From: Vicia villosa
Taxonomy: Eukaryota > Streptophyta > Magnoliopsida > Fabales > Fabaceae
Direction of reading: 5' to 3'
Length of the DNA: 64,000 bases
Assembly: GCF_029867415.1 (NCBI RefSeq)
Contig: NC_081185.1
Span: 69,387,156 to 69,451,155 of the forward strand
Shown here: positions 9,500 to 20,645 of the stretch, piece by piece
Numbering within the stretch: the first letter of the stretch is position 1
Layout of the letters: the number at the start of each line of letters is the position of its first letter
Translations under genes and position numbers: made by a program
Notes under the pieces: model-generated
What the model saw: only the letters and a program-made list of their open reading frames with translations
The model's database searches: none
Told to the model about the DNA's origin: nothing

Positions 9500-12400
9500 C
9501 TATATAGGAAGCATAATCCTAGCTAAGTAGTTTCTAAGTTTAATCTTCATCCAGCACCTGTAAGTGATAAAACCAATAATTTTTTTCCTAATGGTATCAC
9601 TAGCTATGGAAGGACCAAAACAGAGCTGATTTCTATACAGCCATGATTCATAGATTGTCTCCGTAAACGCACATTTGAGCACTTCAGCCTTACTACCTTT
9701 GCCCTTACTCGCATGAAGAATCCAACGAATTTCCTCATCCCAGTTATTCGGGGTATGGTTCAAACCTAGCCAGTCAAGTACGGAAACCCAAATATCATAG
9801 AAAGTTTTACAGGAGAAGAAAATATGATTCAACGTTTCAGTCTCATTGCAGTAGCTACACATACTAGAGTCAAGAAGGCCAAACCTGTACAATCTTTCTT
9901 TTGTGGGCAGTTTTTTATGACATGCCATCCACAGAGTAAATTTAGCCCGCGGCCTGGCCCTATTATTGAAGAATATTTTCTTCCATTGAACATCGGGGAA
10001 TGCTGTGTTCAGCTCGTGATAAATCTTCTTGCTAAGAAACTTTCCGTGTTGAATTGAACCTGTCCAGCTATGTAGAGATTCAGCACTTTGTCTACTAATA
10101 AGGATACGTTTAAGAATCCAGGAACAGTTACTCCGAATAGGGACATTCATGGTATCTTCATCCTTCAAATAATAACAGTGTATCCATTTCACCCAAAGGC
10201 TATCGGTTTTCTGACAAATATTCCAGAGCAGCTTTAGAACTTGGACAGTACCCCAATGCTTCAAGGAGATAATATTCAGCCCACCTTTGTTCACCGGTTT
10301 GCAAGTCTGCTCCCATGCAATAGGCGTCTTACGATGGACGGTGTCACCACCAGATCAGAGGAAAGAGCGGCAAATGTTTTCCACCATATTGATGATCTTC
10401 TTTGGAAGAGGGATACTTTGCAGCCAAAAATTAGAGATGGAGAACAGGATACTTTTAATCAGCTCTAGTCTCCCTGCAAAACTTAGGAGCCGTGTACTCC
10501 AATGTCGGATGCGAGCAACTAGTTTCTCAACCAAGACCAAACAGTGGGCTATGGAAAGTTTCTTGCTCGTTAACGGGATACCAAGGTACCTGAACGGGAG
10601 AGCCCCTTCTTGGAAGGTAGTAATATGGAAAATTCTCTCCGTATCAGTAGTAGGCACATTACCATAATAAATTCTGCACTTCAACGGATTAGCTGCCAAG
10701 CCGGTCGACTCAGTAAAGTTAGCAAAAGCTTGCATAAGGAGCTGAATAGAGATAGGATCACCTCGAGAAAAGAGAAGAAAATCGTCAGCAAAACTGAGGT
10801 TGATAATTCCCATCTTGTCGCATTTTGAATGGAATTTAAAGTTTGGATTACACCGAAGCTTCTGGAGGACTCTATGTAAGTAATCCATGACCAACACAAA
10901 AAGCATGGGAGAAAGAGGATCTCCTTGACGGAGACCGCGTTTCGCAACCAGAATATCCGTATGTTCCCCATTGACATTATATCTATAAGAAACAGTTTTT
11001 ATCGTAAGCATAACCAAGCGAATGAACTTGTGAGGGAAGCTCATCTCGTGAAGAATAGTTTCCACAGCATTCCACTCGACCGAGTCATACGCTTTTTGGA
11101 GATCGATCTGAACCATTACTCTAGGAGGGCCATTTTTCCAGCTGTAACCCATGATCAATTCGTAGGCTAAGAGAAAGTTATCTTGCATCCTGTTACCCGG
11201 TATAAAAGCAGTCTGACTATTATGCACAATTTTTCCAATGATACGACCAAGACGCACCGTCATAATTCTTGAAATGATTTTGTAGATGATTGTGCAGCAA
11301 GAGATAGGCCGGTAGTCTTTTACCATTCTAGCATTAGGACTTTTAGGGATAAGTGTGACAATAGAGGTATTAATGGCCTTGTACATTTTCTCTTCAATGA
11401 AGAACTCCCTAACTGCTTTAATCAGATCATGCTTAATAATAGGCCAACTGGATTTGTAAAACTTAGCACTATATCCATCATAACCTGGGGCAGTGGTATC
11501 CTTAATACCCTTTAGACTGTTAAAAACTTCCTCTTCCTTGACAGGTCCAGTCAAGCACTCGCGTTGTTCCTGCGTGAGCTGAAATCCATTATGCATAGCC
11601 TCAATATCGATGCCTTGGAGGCTATCAGCAAACGAACCAACAAGTTTACCATAGAAATTGAGGATCTCATTCTTAATCTCCTGTTGTTGGTAAATAGTTT
11701 GGCCATTCTCTTTACACAAGGCTGCAATATGAGTTTGTTTGGTCTTGGCTTTGAGAATTGCATGGAAAAAGGTACTGTTCCCATCCCCCATACGAATCCA
11801 ATCAATTTTGGATCTTTGGATCAGCATCTCCTCTTTCATTTGGTTAAGCTTGATGACGGCTTCAGTGCAGTGCTGGACAATATCAATGAGATGGGGGTTC
11901 ATTCTATCATTTAACAGATCAGCTTGCGCTTTGTAAAGGTCAAGCCTGGATTTAATGATTTGTTCCTTAATGCCCTTGTAAGGGAGACTCAGCGTTTTGA
12001 TAGGCTTTTGAAGGCGCTGAAGCTTTTTCCAGAAGCGGTACATTGCTCTACCCTCAATGGGGAGTTGCCGACTATCATTCACACATTCAAGGAAACCATT
12101 TGCTTTAGTCAACAGATTCGGGAATTTAAAATGCTTACGTTTCGGGACTGGCTGCACAGAAAACCGGGAGGTACATAAGAGAATGATCGGAGATCCCTGG
12201 TTCCATGATGTGAAGCGTGGAGTCTATATAACGTTGGTGCCAGGTCAAGTTGCCAATAAGACGATCGATTCTGGAATATATAGTGCCAGTAGTATGCTTA
12301 TTTGACCAAGTAAAATGGTCACCACTAGTCTCTTTTTCATGAAGGTCAAGCTGCTCCATCATGTTCACTAAATCACGGTATTCAGATTCCATGACATGGT

Positions 12401-12892
12401 GGCCACCAATTCTATCAGTCGGTCTAAGAACATTGTTAAAATCTCCAACAATAATCCAAGAATCACCAGTTGAGGTTTGTGTTGATCAATGTCTTTCCAT
12501 AAGATTTTTCTCTCCATGAGGGTGTTCATAGCATAAACACCCGTGCACCAAAATTTAAGACTCCCATCAAGGTTATACACACCACTATGCAGAAGTTGTG
12601 ATGTGCTGCTTACACACTTAACCTCGATTACGGTTGAATCGTAGAGTAGCCAAATTCTCCCATTGTGGTGGTTCCTGTAATTATCACAAAAGGTCCAGGA
12701 ATTGTTAAAATGCTTCCTAATGCTCTCAGCTTTATTTTCTTTAATTCTAGTTTCAACTAAAATTGCCAACTCGGGGTGCAAACTATTGAGGCGGGAGCTA
12801 ACCTCTTTGCACTTCCCGATCTTATTCATGCCCCTAACATTCCAGGATACTATCATATTGGGGGGTCTAGATTCACTGTGGGTTCCATCCAA
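9500..12892 (-). pseudogene. LINE ORF2: APE endonuclease, reverse transcriptase, zf-RVT
   Basis: Translation on the minus strand from 12892. Endonuclease: SWNVRGMNK and ETRIKENK, with the active-site Asn and Glu. The frame shifts near 12450, where the GDFN region should be, continues as ESEYRDLVNMMEQLDLHE, and shifts back near 12140. RT: TLIPKSPNA, DYRPISCC, QIDLQKAYDSVEW, RQGDPLSP and catalytic SFADDFLLFSRG (FADD). A TGA at 10355-10357 precedes the maturase-like and zf-RVT part (ARPRAKFTLWMACHKKLPTKE, then C-X2-C-X7-H-X4-C). About 1130 codons, normal for plant L1 ORF2. Not functional as it stands, but young. Confidence 0.9.
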
Positions 12893-13040
12893 GACCTAAG
12901 TGAATCAAAACTATTGTTGCAAAAAGTTTCCTCAACATGGATAGGGCTCTTTCCATGAGGTTTACCATTCCTTTCAACCTGAGTCCATTTTTTTGATGAT
13001 TAAGGGTCATCCACTTTCTCTGGCTGCAACTTTTGTTCCT

Positions 13041-14012
13041 CTATTGGATTTTAACCTGCCATTTCTTCTTTGGGGGTTCATCAGTACATTGATGCCCAGC
13101 TTTCTTGCATCTGTCACAATATTTCGGTTTCCATTCCATTTCAATTGGTTGCATTAGGATTTGACCATCTGCCTGTTTTATTCTAATGATCTCCTTTTGT
13201 TTGGTGGTGATGTCAATTTCCACAAGGATGCGGGCATATGAGACACGAAGTTTCTGAGCAGTACATTCATCGGTACATAGGGGTGTTCCAATGGCGCTAC
13301 CAATCTTACCAAGACTCTTCGGACCCCATAGGCAAAGAGGCAGATTTGGTAATTTGATCCAAACTGGTATGGTACGCAACATATCCCTTTTGAAATCGAA
13401 ATCCTTTGTCCATTCCCTAAGTATCATAGGCACTCCATGTATGGTATATGGTCCGCTGCTAAGCACTCTGTCCCTGTCATTGTGTGAGTGAAACTTTCGA
13501 AGGAAATATCCTTCATCGTGGAAAAACATGTTTGGTAACTAAACAAAATTCCAGAACTTACTCATGTAAGTCTTGACAGCATTCATACTGAGGTCCTTCC
13601 CAAAAGCATACATTATAAGGGCTGAGTCCCAAAATAATGTTTCTGAATCAGTATCCTCTTCCACAATTTCCACTTCTGCTTCGCCATCGATGATTCTTGG
13701 AGGAACAAAATCAATTGTCATGCCATTAGTCGGTAACCTATTACCACTAATCACATCAACCCATAATTTCTTTTTAGGTTCACTGTCTTCCTTGTTATCA
13801 AGCTTCGGATTTTCCACCAGGATCTGGGAAATAATCTCTTCCTCTTTGTTTTCATCTGGTTTCTCCTCAGCTTGTGTCTCTGTTGGACTAGTTGCAGCTG
13901 TCGTAGCCGTTGGACCCCCTGAGTTCGAGGGTATGGTCGAGGGGGAAGCCGCCGCTCTCTTCGGCCGTCCTCTACCCCGAGTCATCTCCGAAGGTGAGAA
14001 GATCAGTACCAC
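13041..14012 (-). pseudogene. LINE ORF1: DUF4283-type nucleic-acid chaperone with CCHC knuckle
   Basis: The likely start is MTRGRGRPKRAAAS at 13985 rather than the upstream Met at 14012. The N-terminus is basic (AT-hook-like RGRGRPKR), then a low-complexity Ser/Thr/Glu-rich linker, then DUF4283 (YMSKFWNFV to ILVEIDI), then a zinc knuckle YCDRCKKAGHQC. One in-frame TAG at 13539-13541 splits DUF4283. Known: this protein binds LINE RNA as an RNP. It is directly upstream of ORF2 on the same strand. Confidence 0.85.
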
Positions 14013-14189
14013 GTGTGTTGTTCCACCGGTTGGTCCCTAAACTCGAAAGCTAGGATTTTAAACCTGACCGGAGGTCCTTCACACAGGTGCCAATCAGAAA
14101 AAAATATATAACCATTTTATTTTTCTTTTCAAATATGTATTTCTCATTTTTAAATATTGGTTATCTATACATATAACCATTGGATTAAA

Positions 14190-14365
14190 AACATAATTAA
14201 ATGATAATAATTAAGAATACAACATTTAATATTGTTATGTAAAACTTACTAAATTCAACGTTAAACTTATTTCCTTTAGATTATTCTTTTTTTTTACGTC
14301 ATTTGTGTTTAATAGTTTTTCTTTAAATTATTTGTTTTCAAAAACATAAACATTCATCTTCCATC

Positions 14366-14404
<39 letters not shown>

Positions 14405-14510
14405 CTGTTTTTCAATATTTTTTTCTAATTTGTTTGTGTTCTCATAACAAATTGATGACATATCCGCGGTCCACACAAGAACCCGTGTGAACGCACGGGT
14501 TTCCCACTAG
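14190..14510 (+). mobile_element. Helitron-like 3' terminus, copy B
   Basis: Ends with an 8-9 bp hairpin (ACCCGTGTG, AA, CGCACGGGT at 14481-14500), a short spacer TTCCCA and CTAG at 14507-14510, followed by T. Known: Helitrons end in a hairpin plus CTRR and insert between A and T. The body matches copy A at 9040-9391. No rolling-circle Rep/helicase frame is present, so this is a non-autonomous or truncated copy. Confidence 0.65.
14369..14404. repeat. Poly(T) tract, about 36 bases
   Basis: Uninterrupted T run in Helitron-like copy B; copy A at the equivalent place has a mixed T-rich segment only, so it expanded locally. Confidence 0.9.
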
Positions 14511-14734
14511 TTGTTAGATAAAGTGAAAAAATATTTTTTTATGGAGGTTAAAAATCTTCAAATTTGAGAATGTTTTTAGTACATAATAAATTATCATAAT
14601 GAATTTCAGTCATAGTGAATTTTTTTTAATTAGAAGAGGTGAAGAAACTTTGCTGGATCTCATCAAATGTGATAAGCAATTGAACCTGATTTTGTACACA
14701 ACAGTTACTGTTAAGATGTTTGTTGGGAAAGACC

Positions 14735-14890
14735 TGTTCTCTTGCTCGTTGAGAGTGCTCTTCTCAATTCCATGTTCAGCCTTGATGAGCCAAAAATGTT
14801 TGGAAACGTGATCAACAAAATGATTAAGCTTGGTTTGAGCATTGCTGAAGATGGTGCTGAAACTGATGTTGAAATGTTGAAGAGCTATAG
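14735..14890 (+). pseudogene. Hsp90 C-terminal gene fragment
   Basis: Translation reads LVESALLNSMFSLDEP, KMFGN, KLGLSIAEDGAETDVEM, which I recognise as the conserved C-terminal segment of cytosolic Hsp90 (ETALLTSGFSL-DEP ... KLGLSID). The reading frame runs on (14742-15269) into sequence I do not recognise; just upstream, Hsp90-like KDL appears in another frame. It lies left of a gypsy-family 3' LTR (21588) once the later copia insertion is discounted, so it may be a captured fragment inside that element. Not a working chaperone gene. Confidence 0.7.
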
Positions 14891-15269
14891 AACTTTTAGG
14901 TTTCATATTTGGCCTTATAGGGATAACTTAAAAAGTGCTGGCATGATAGGGACATTTCCAAATAGGTGGGACAGAACTTATGATTCTAGCCAATTATTCA
15001 TTACCCCCATATGTAAGATTATTAAAACCAAGTACTTCTTCAAAGGTGATGTTTATAGTCTTAAGGCTTCGATCAACATGAACCCGACTATCGGAAATGA
15101 TACTCATGTTTCAGCCGCTATTGTTACTCTCATTAACTATTGGTTATCATTACTCTCTGGATTACATGTTATACTTGAGTTCAAAATGATTGGTACTCAT
15201 GCTTCATCCACATATCTTTGGAAAGAAATGATTTTAGTGGCTCAAGTTGTAATGATTAAATTGTCTTAA
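14891..15269 (+). pseudogene. Open frame continuing from Hsp90 fragment, unrecognised
   Basis: Continues the Hsp90-fragment frame (SYRTFRFHIWPYRDN ... GDVYSLKASINMN ... VVMIKLS, stop 15267-15269). I do not recognise it. It may be a second captured fragment or internal sequence of the gypsy-type element interrupted at 15281-15285. No domain can be named. Confidence 0.35.
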
Positions 15270-15530
15270 TTTAAGAGGTGGGATCTGTTGTAATTATTAA
15301 TGGTATAATGATTACAAGTGTGTTCTAAAATGACAAATGGTGAAAATGAGTAAATGCTAATAAATGCATGCAATAAAGTCCCACATTGAAAGATTCACTC
15401 ATTTTCAAAGTCCTTATAAAAGAATTAATGACATTAACTCAACAAAAGGACAAAAGAGGATAAAGTGCCACATTGACAAATGTGGTGGTCCCAAGCATTA
15501 TTGCCACTTGTCCCAATCCTACAACCACTC

Positions 15531-15603
15531 GCCGGTGTCGCCACCGGCGACACCGGCTCCGGCTCCGACTCCGACTCCGGGTCCGGGTCCGGGTCCGGGG
15601 GCG
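15531..15603. repeat. GC-rich hexamer repeat and hairpin in LTR
   Basis: GCCGGTGTCGCCACCGGC forms a hairpin, followed by GGCTCC, GACTCC and GGGTCC hexamers. CpG-dense island in AT-rich surroundings. The same block is at 20891-20964 in the 3' LTR; one of the two LTR indels lies just after it. Confidence 0.85.
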
Positions 15604-15920
15604 TGGCGTAGAGGCGCTAGTGGCGGCTTGTAGACGGCACTTGAGCACTTAGGCACGTCGCATCGGAGCGATCGGGCTATTCGCGGCGTTAATGAGGCGG
15701 CTCCGGCGGGCGACGGCCGGCCTTCGGCCGGGTGCTATATTTTGCTCAGTGTACGTGATTTGAATTTTGAATCGGAAAGGAGGCAACTGTTCACGAAACC
15801 ATGCAGAATTGAAACCATGCAAAATGGTGCATGAATCTGTCTATGTGCAACAGTCATAACTTTTGAAAATATATTGTTTCATTAAGGGTCGCAACCTTTG
15901 AAACTAACATTTTCGTGGCC

Positions 15921-15928
15921 TATATAAA
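15921..15928 (+). promoter_or_regulatory. TATA box of 5' LTR
   Basis: TATATAAA in the context GTGGCCTATATAAAGATG, about 240 bp before the LTR end; the best start-site signal for the element RNA. Repeated at 21281-21288 in the 3' LTR. Confidence 0.65.
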
Positions 15929-16190
15929 GATGATTCCGCATTCAGAAAACACATCACAAATTCCGAAAATCCTCTGAATAATTCCAGATCGTTCTTCGCT
16001 GCATTCGAGTTTTCGCCGGTCTTGCGCAAACTCGATAAGGCTGAATTATCCTGGGTATTCCTGCATAAAAACTCTAAGACATTTCGGGAGTGCTTGAAAT
16101 ACTTTAAGGAAAGTGATTCCGTTCACGATTCCAGCCTCGGTTCTTTCGATTGAAACACATTTTCAAACAATCTTAAAGTATTATCAAACC

Positions 16191-19100
16191 ATGGCTACCG
16201 ACGCTTCTGTTTCAAGCATCAAACTCATGAACCAGGATCTTGTGAAACTAGATCGCTTTGATGGAACAAACTATACCCGTTGGGCAGACAAAATGACTTT
16301 TCTCCTGACTACTCTGAAAATTCAATATGTCTTGGATCCTGACTTGGAGGAAATTCCAGAACCCACTCCAGATGACACCGATGAAATAAAGAAGGAGAGA
16401 AAGAAACGTAAGGAAGATGAATTGCTGTGCCGTGGACACATTCTGAACACATTAACCGATCGTCTCTATGATCTCTACACTGATACCGCATCTGCAAAGG
16501 AAATTTGGAAGGCACTTGAATTCAAATTTAAAGCCGAAGAAGAAGGTACGAAAAAGTTCTTAATATCTAAATACTTTGACTTTAAAATGTTGGATTCAAA
16601 GCCTATTCTTGCACAAGTACACGAGTTACAGGTTCTCGTGAATAAAATTAAGGCCGTAAAAATTGATGTCCCTGAGGCTTTCCAAGTCGGTGCAATCATA
16701 GCAAAATTGCCACCTTCATGGAAAGGATACAGAAAGAAATTGCTGCATAGTTCCGAGGATCTCTCGTTGGAGAAACTCCAGAAACACCTTCGAATCGAGG
16801 AAGAAACGAAGGATCGTGAAAAGACCGAGTCCTCCGGATTTGCAAAGGCAAATGCTGTTGCTGCAAAAGGAAAGAAAAAATATGATGGTACAAAAAATCA
16901 TCTTGGTCCAAAGAAAGATCATAACAGGTTCAAAAACTCTAGCGGACAAAGGGGTACTAAAAATGGATGCTATGCATGTGGCAAACCCGGACATTATGCT
17001 CGAGATTGCAGGCACAACAGGCCCAAAAATGAGGTTAATGCTGTTCATACAAATGACGACATAATCGCTACTGTAAGCGAAATTATGGCTATCAAAGGAA
17101 AAGTCCAAGGATGGTGGTATGATACATGTGCAACTATACATGTGTCTTATGATAAAGCGGCATTCAAAACCTATACCGAAGTTAATGATGGACAGGAGGT
17201 GCAAATGGGCAATGAGGTCCGATCAAGAGTCGTTGGAACAGGATCTGTCGAACTCAACTTCACCTCTGGAAAGAAAGTCACTCTTATCAATGTTCTTCAT
17301 GTTCCCGATATGAATAGGAACCTCGTTAGTGGGGACTTGTTGGGAAAACCTGGCATTAAATCTGTGTATGAATCGGGCAAGTTAATATTGACCCGTAATG
17401 GTATATTTGTAGGAAAAGGATATTCCGCTGAGGGAATGATCAAACTATGTACTACTGATAATATTATTAATGAAATTTCTAATTCTGCTTATATGCTTGA
17501 ATCTATTTCATTATGGCACTCTAGATTAGCACATATTGGTATTAGTACTATGAATAGACTAATTAAATCTGGATTGATATCATGTAACATTCATGATTTC
17601 GGAAAATGCGAAATATGTGTTAAGTCTAAAATGATTAAGAAACCTTTCAAAAGTGTTGAAAGAAAAACAAATGTTCTTGATCTTGTGCACTCTGACTTGT
17701 GTGAATTCAATGGAATGTTAACCCGTGGGGGAAATCGTTATTTTATAACATTCATTGATGATTGTTCTAGATTCACACATGTATACCTCTTAAAGCATAA
17801 AGACGATGCCTTTAATGCTTTTAAAACATATAAAGCGGAAGTCGAAAATCAATTAAGTACTACCATAAAAGTACTTAGAAGTGATAGAGGCGGTGAATAC
17901 TTCTCGGCAGAATTTGATGCATATTGTGAAGAATATGGCATTATACATGAATGTTCTGCGCCTCGCACACCACAACAAAATGGCATGGCCGAAAGAAAAA
18001 ATAGAACATATCAAGAAATGATTAATGCTATGTTGATGCATTCAGAGTTGCCATTTAATTTGTGGGGCGAAGCATTATTATCCGCATGTCACATAATGAA
18101 TAGAATTCCATTAAAAACAACTGGAATTTCTCCATATGAAAAATGGAAAGGAAGGTCACCAAATATTGATTACTTTAGAGTGTGGGGGTGCGTGGCATAT
18201 TATAAAAATATGGACCCCAAAAGAACAAAACTAGGTCCTCGAGGGATCAGATGTGCTTTCATAGGATATGCACAAAATAGCAAAGCATATAGACTACTAA
18301 ATTTAGAGTCTAATGTAATTGTCGAATCTAGAGATGTGGAATTCTTCGAAAATCTTATCACAAAGAATAAGGAACCAGAGAATCCCACGATCAAAGAATC
18401 TGGTAACAATGATTCGACGCGGATTGTTGAAACACAACCCGAACCAAGAAGAAGCAAAAGGGCACGTAGGAATAAAGGTCTAGGACCAGACGAAATCGAT
18501 TCTCAACTTATTTCCGTTTATCTAATTGAAGGAAATAATAAGAATGATGTTCATAAAATTCCTATTATTCTTCAAATTGAAGAGGATCCTAAAACATATA
18601 AAGAAGCAATGACTTCTAGAGACGCTTCTTTTTGGAAGGATGCTATCCAAGATGAAATGGATTCAATTATGTCAAATCACACTTGGGAACTAGTCGATCT
18701 TCCGAAGGGATCAAGACCCATTGGATGCAAATGGGTGTTTAGGAAGAAGTATCACAGCGATGGTACATTAAACACCTACAAGGCCAGATTAGTTGCAAAA
18801 GGATTTAGACAAAAGGAAGGTATTGATTATTTTGATACATATGCACCAGTAGCAAAAACTACGACGATTAGAATTCTGTTTGCACTAGCCTCCTTGAACA
18901 ACCTTATTGTACATCAAATGGACGTTAAAACAGCATTCCTAAATGGTGATCTCGACGAGGAAATTTATATGGAGCAACCAGAAGGCTACACACTTCATGG
19001 AAATGAACAAAAGGTATGTAAACTTGTCAAATCTTTATATGGTTTAAAACAGGCACCTAAACAATGGCACCAAAAATTTGACACTGCCATACTTTCAAAT

Positions 19101-20126
19101 GGGTTCATTCCAAATTCTTGTGACAAATGCTTGTACACAAAGGTGTGTGGAAATGCTATTATCTTTCTATGTCTATATGTTGATGACATGTTGATTATTA
19201 GCAATGAGATGAATGGAATCTTAGAAACAAAAGGTTTTCTAACTTCCACATTCAAGATGAAAGATCTTGGATTAGTTGACACTATATTAGGGATCAAAGT
19301 AAGACGAAATAGTGGGGTTTATGAACTTAATCATACACATTACATTGAAAAAATGTTGGAAAAGTTCAAACACCTTAACTTCAGGGAAGTACACACTCCG
19401 TTCGATCCTAGTGTCAAACTTCAAAAGAACAATGGTAGATCCATGGCACAATTGGAATATGCAAGTGCAATTGGATGTCTAATGTACTTAATGCAATGTA
19501 CTAGACCAGACATAGCATTTGCTGTTAGTAAAATGAGTAGATTTACTAGCAATCCAAATGATGAACATTGGAAGGCAATAACAAGGATTTTTGGATATTT
19601 GTCAAAAACTAAAAACCTTGGCCTTCATTATGGTAAGTTTCCTGCCATACTAGAAGGATATACCGACGCAAGTTGGATATCAAGTGTTGGAGATTATAAA
19701 TCTACAACTGGGTGGATATTCACATTAGCTGGAGGTGCGATTTCTTGGAAGAGCAAGAAACAAACATGCATTACTCTCTCAACCATGGAATCAGAGTTTG
19801 TGGCTCTTGCATCTGCTGGGCAAGAAGCAGAATGGTTGAGGGATCTCTTATTAGAGGTTCCATTAGCTAAAGAAAATGTTTCAAAGGTGTTGATACATTG
19901 TGATAGTCAAGCCACCCTGGCTAGAGCTTTCAGTGAAGTATACAATGGAAAGTCTAGACACATAGGTCTTAGACATTCTCTCGTGAGAAAAATGATAAAG
20001 GATGGGATCATTTCACTGACATATATACAAACAAGCTACAATTTGGCTGATCCTTTTACTAAACCACTGGCCAGAGATTTAGTAAAGTCTACCTCGAAAG
20101 GTATGGGATTAAAGCTCCTTGAATAA
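16191..20126 (+). CDS. Intact Ty1/copia gag-pol polyprotein, 1311 aa
   Basis: I start at ATG 16191 ([15 protein letters not shown]); the frame is open upstream but that part is inside the LTR. Domains in order: UBN2-type Gag ([14 protein letters not shown], about residues 22-230); CCHC knuckle [14 protein letters not shown] (about 260); aspartic protease [12 protein letters not shown] (about 310, DTC where many have DSG or DTG); integrase zinc finger and core ([34 protein letters not shown]); RT ([31 protein letters not shown], catalytic YVDDML about 996); RNase H ([20 protein letters not shown]); end [12 protein letters not shown]. No stop or frameshift. The element is probably competent for reverse transcription. 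Copia lineage is uncertain, perhaps Tork/TAR-like. Confidence 0.95.
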   Translation: MATDASVSSIKLMNQDLVKLDRFDGTNYTRWADKMTFLLTTLKIQYVLDPDLEEIPEPTPDDTDEIKKERKKRKEDELLCRGHILNTLTDRLYDLYTDTASAKEIWKALEFKFKAEEEGTKKFLISKYFDFKMLDSKPILAQVHELQVLVNKIKAVKIDVPEAFQVGAIIAKLPPSWKGYRKKLLHSSEDLSLEKLQKHLRIEEETKDREKTESSGFAKANAVAAKGKKKYDGTKNHLGPKKDHNRFKNSSGQRGTKNGCYACGKPGHYARDCRHNRPKNEVNAVHTNDDIIATVSEIMAIKGKVQGWWYDTCATIHVSYDKAAFKTYTEVNDGQEVQMGNEVRSRVVGTGSVELNFTSGKKVTLINVLHVPDMNRNLVSGDLLGKPGIKSVYESGKLILTRNGIFVGKGYSAEGMIKLCTTDNIINEISNSAYMLESISLWHSRLAHIGISTMNRLIKSGLISCNIHDFGKCEICVKSKMIKKPFKSVERKTNVLDLVHSDLCEFNGMLTRGGNRYFITFIDDCSRFTHVYLLKHKDDAFNAFKTYKAEVENQLSTTIKVLRSDRGGEYFSAEFDAYCEEYGIIHECSAPRTPQQNGMAERKNRTYQEMINAMLMHSELPFNLWGEALLSACHIMNRIPLKTTGISPYEKWKGRSPNIDYFRVWGCVAYYKNMDPKRTKLGPRGIRCAFIGYAQNSKAYRLLNLESNVIVESRDVEFFENLITKNKEPENPTIKESGNNDSTRIVETQPEPRRSKRARRNKGLGPDEIDSQLISVYLIEGNNKNDVHKIPIILQIEEDPKTYKEAMTSRDASFWKDAIQDEMDSIMSNHTWELVDLPKGSRPIGCKWVFRKKYHSDGTLNTYKARLVAKGFRQKEGIDYFDTYAPVAKTTTIRILFALASLNNLIVHQMDVKTAFLNGDLDEEIYMEQPEGYTLHGNEQKVCKLVKSLYGLKQAPKQWHQKFDTAILSNGFIPNSCDKCLYTKVCGNAIIFLCLYVDDMLIISNEMNGILETKGFLTSTFKMKDLGLVDTILGIKVRRNSGVYELNHTHYIEKMLEKFKHLNFREVHTPFDPSVKLQKNNGRSMAQLEYASAIGCLMYLMQCTRPDIAFAVSKMSRFTSNPNDEHWKAITRIFGYLSKTKNLGLHYGKFPAILEGYTDASWISSVGDYKSTTGWIFTLAGGAISWKSKKQTCITLSTMESEFVALASAGQEAEWLRDLLLEVPLAKENVSKVLIHCDSQATLARAFSEVYNGKSRHIGLRHSLVRKMIKDGIISLTYIQTSYNLADPFTKPLARDLVKSTSKGMGLKLLE

Positions 20127-20645
20127 GGGTTCCGACAATGATAGCAACCCAATCTGAAGTTAATACATCTTAACCTAAGATTCAATGGGTAACAACAAGT
20201 CGTTGATTTGGAAGTTGGTGCAACATTTCGTGATAATGTTGACTATTACATAATTGAGGGTTGAGTTTTAAGGAAACTCTTAATGAAGTACTATATCGAG
20301 GATATAGAGATAAAACTTCACCTATGTGAATTTCGAGATGGTGCCGTCTCAAAGTGAGAGTTGGAGTTTCTCTCATGAAAAATTCATGAAAACAGGAAAA
20401 GCACATGGCCATAAATAGTGCTAGGCGAGATATGTAGGCGAAGAAAACCTTAAAAGTGTGTGTATAGCAATGCCGGTCTGATCACATGGGATAATGGTTC
20501 AAAGCATAGCTACCTAACGTTCCGATTAGACTTTGCGTTGTCTTTACTAAGGTTAAGTTCAAATCGAAAGATACCTAACTGTATTAACACTTTTATCTTC
20601 TATATTCTGGAATTGGAATTTTCATTATTAGAACAAGTGGGGGAT
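20127..20645 (+). other. 3' untranslated region and polypurine tract of copia element
   Basis: About 520 bp between the polyprotein stop and the 3' LTR with no supported gene. It ends in AACAAGTGGGGGAT, the plus-strand primer purine tract. Confidence 0.75.

Larger units (their letters stand above)
9401..14095 (-). mobile_element. L1-type LINE, nearly full length
   Basis: On the minus strand: 5' end near 14095, ORF1 (13985 to 13041), ORF2 (12892 to 9500), short 3' UTR, then poly(A) seen as T12 at 9401-9412. The sequence left of the T run (AGAAAATTAAAATATA) resembles the sequence right of the 5' end (AGAAAAAAATATATA), a possible imperfect target duplication. Known: endonuclease, RT and zf-RVT order in ORF2, and a DUF4283 plus CCHC ORF1, are typical of plant L1 LINEs. 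Lesions are few: one stop in ORF1, two frameshifts and one stop in ORF2. Confidence 0.9.
15286..16169 (+). repeat. 5' LTR of young copia element
   Basis: Starts TGTTGTAATTATTAATGG, ends TTTTCAAACA; 884 bp. It contains a GC-rich block with CCGACT/CCGGGT hexamer repeats and a hairpin (15531-15603), a second hairpin CGGCCGGCCTTCGGCCG (about 15714), and a TATA box at 15921. Confidence 0.95.

Noticed and set aside
10241..14040. Plus-strand frames across the LINE
   Set aside because: Antisense shadows of ORF1/ORF2; no domain signal of their own.
15364..15633. Pro-rich and Arg-rich frames across the GC block of the copia LTR (also 20724-21009)
   Set aside because: They arise from translating the CCGACT/CCGGGT hexamer repeat in non-coding LTR sequence.
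16248..19297. Minus-strand frames under the copia polyprotein
   Set aside because: Antisense shadows of an intact, domain-rich plus-strand frame.
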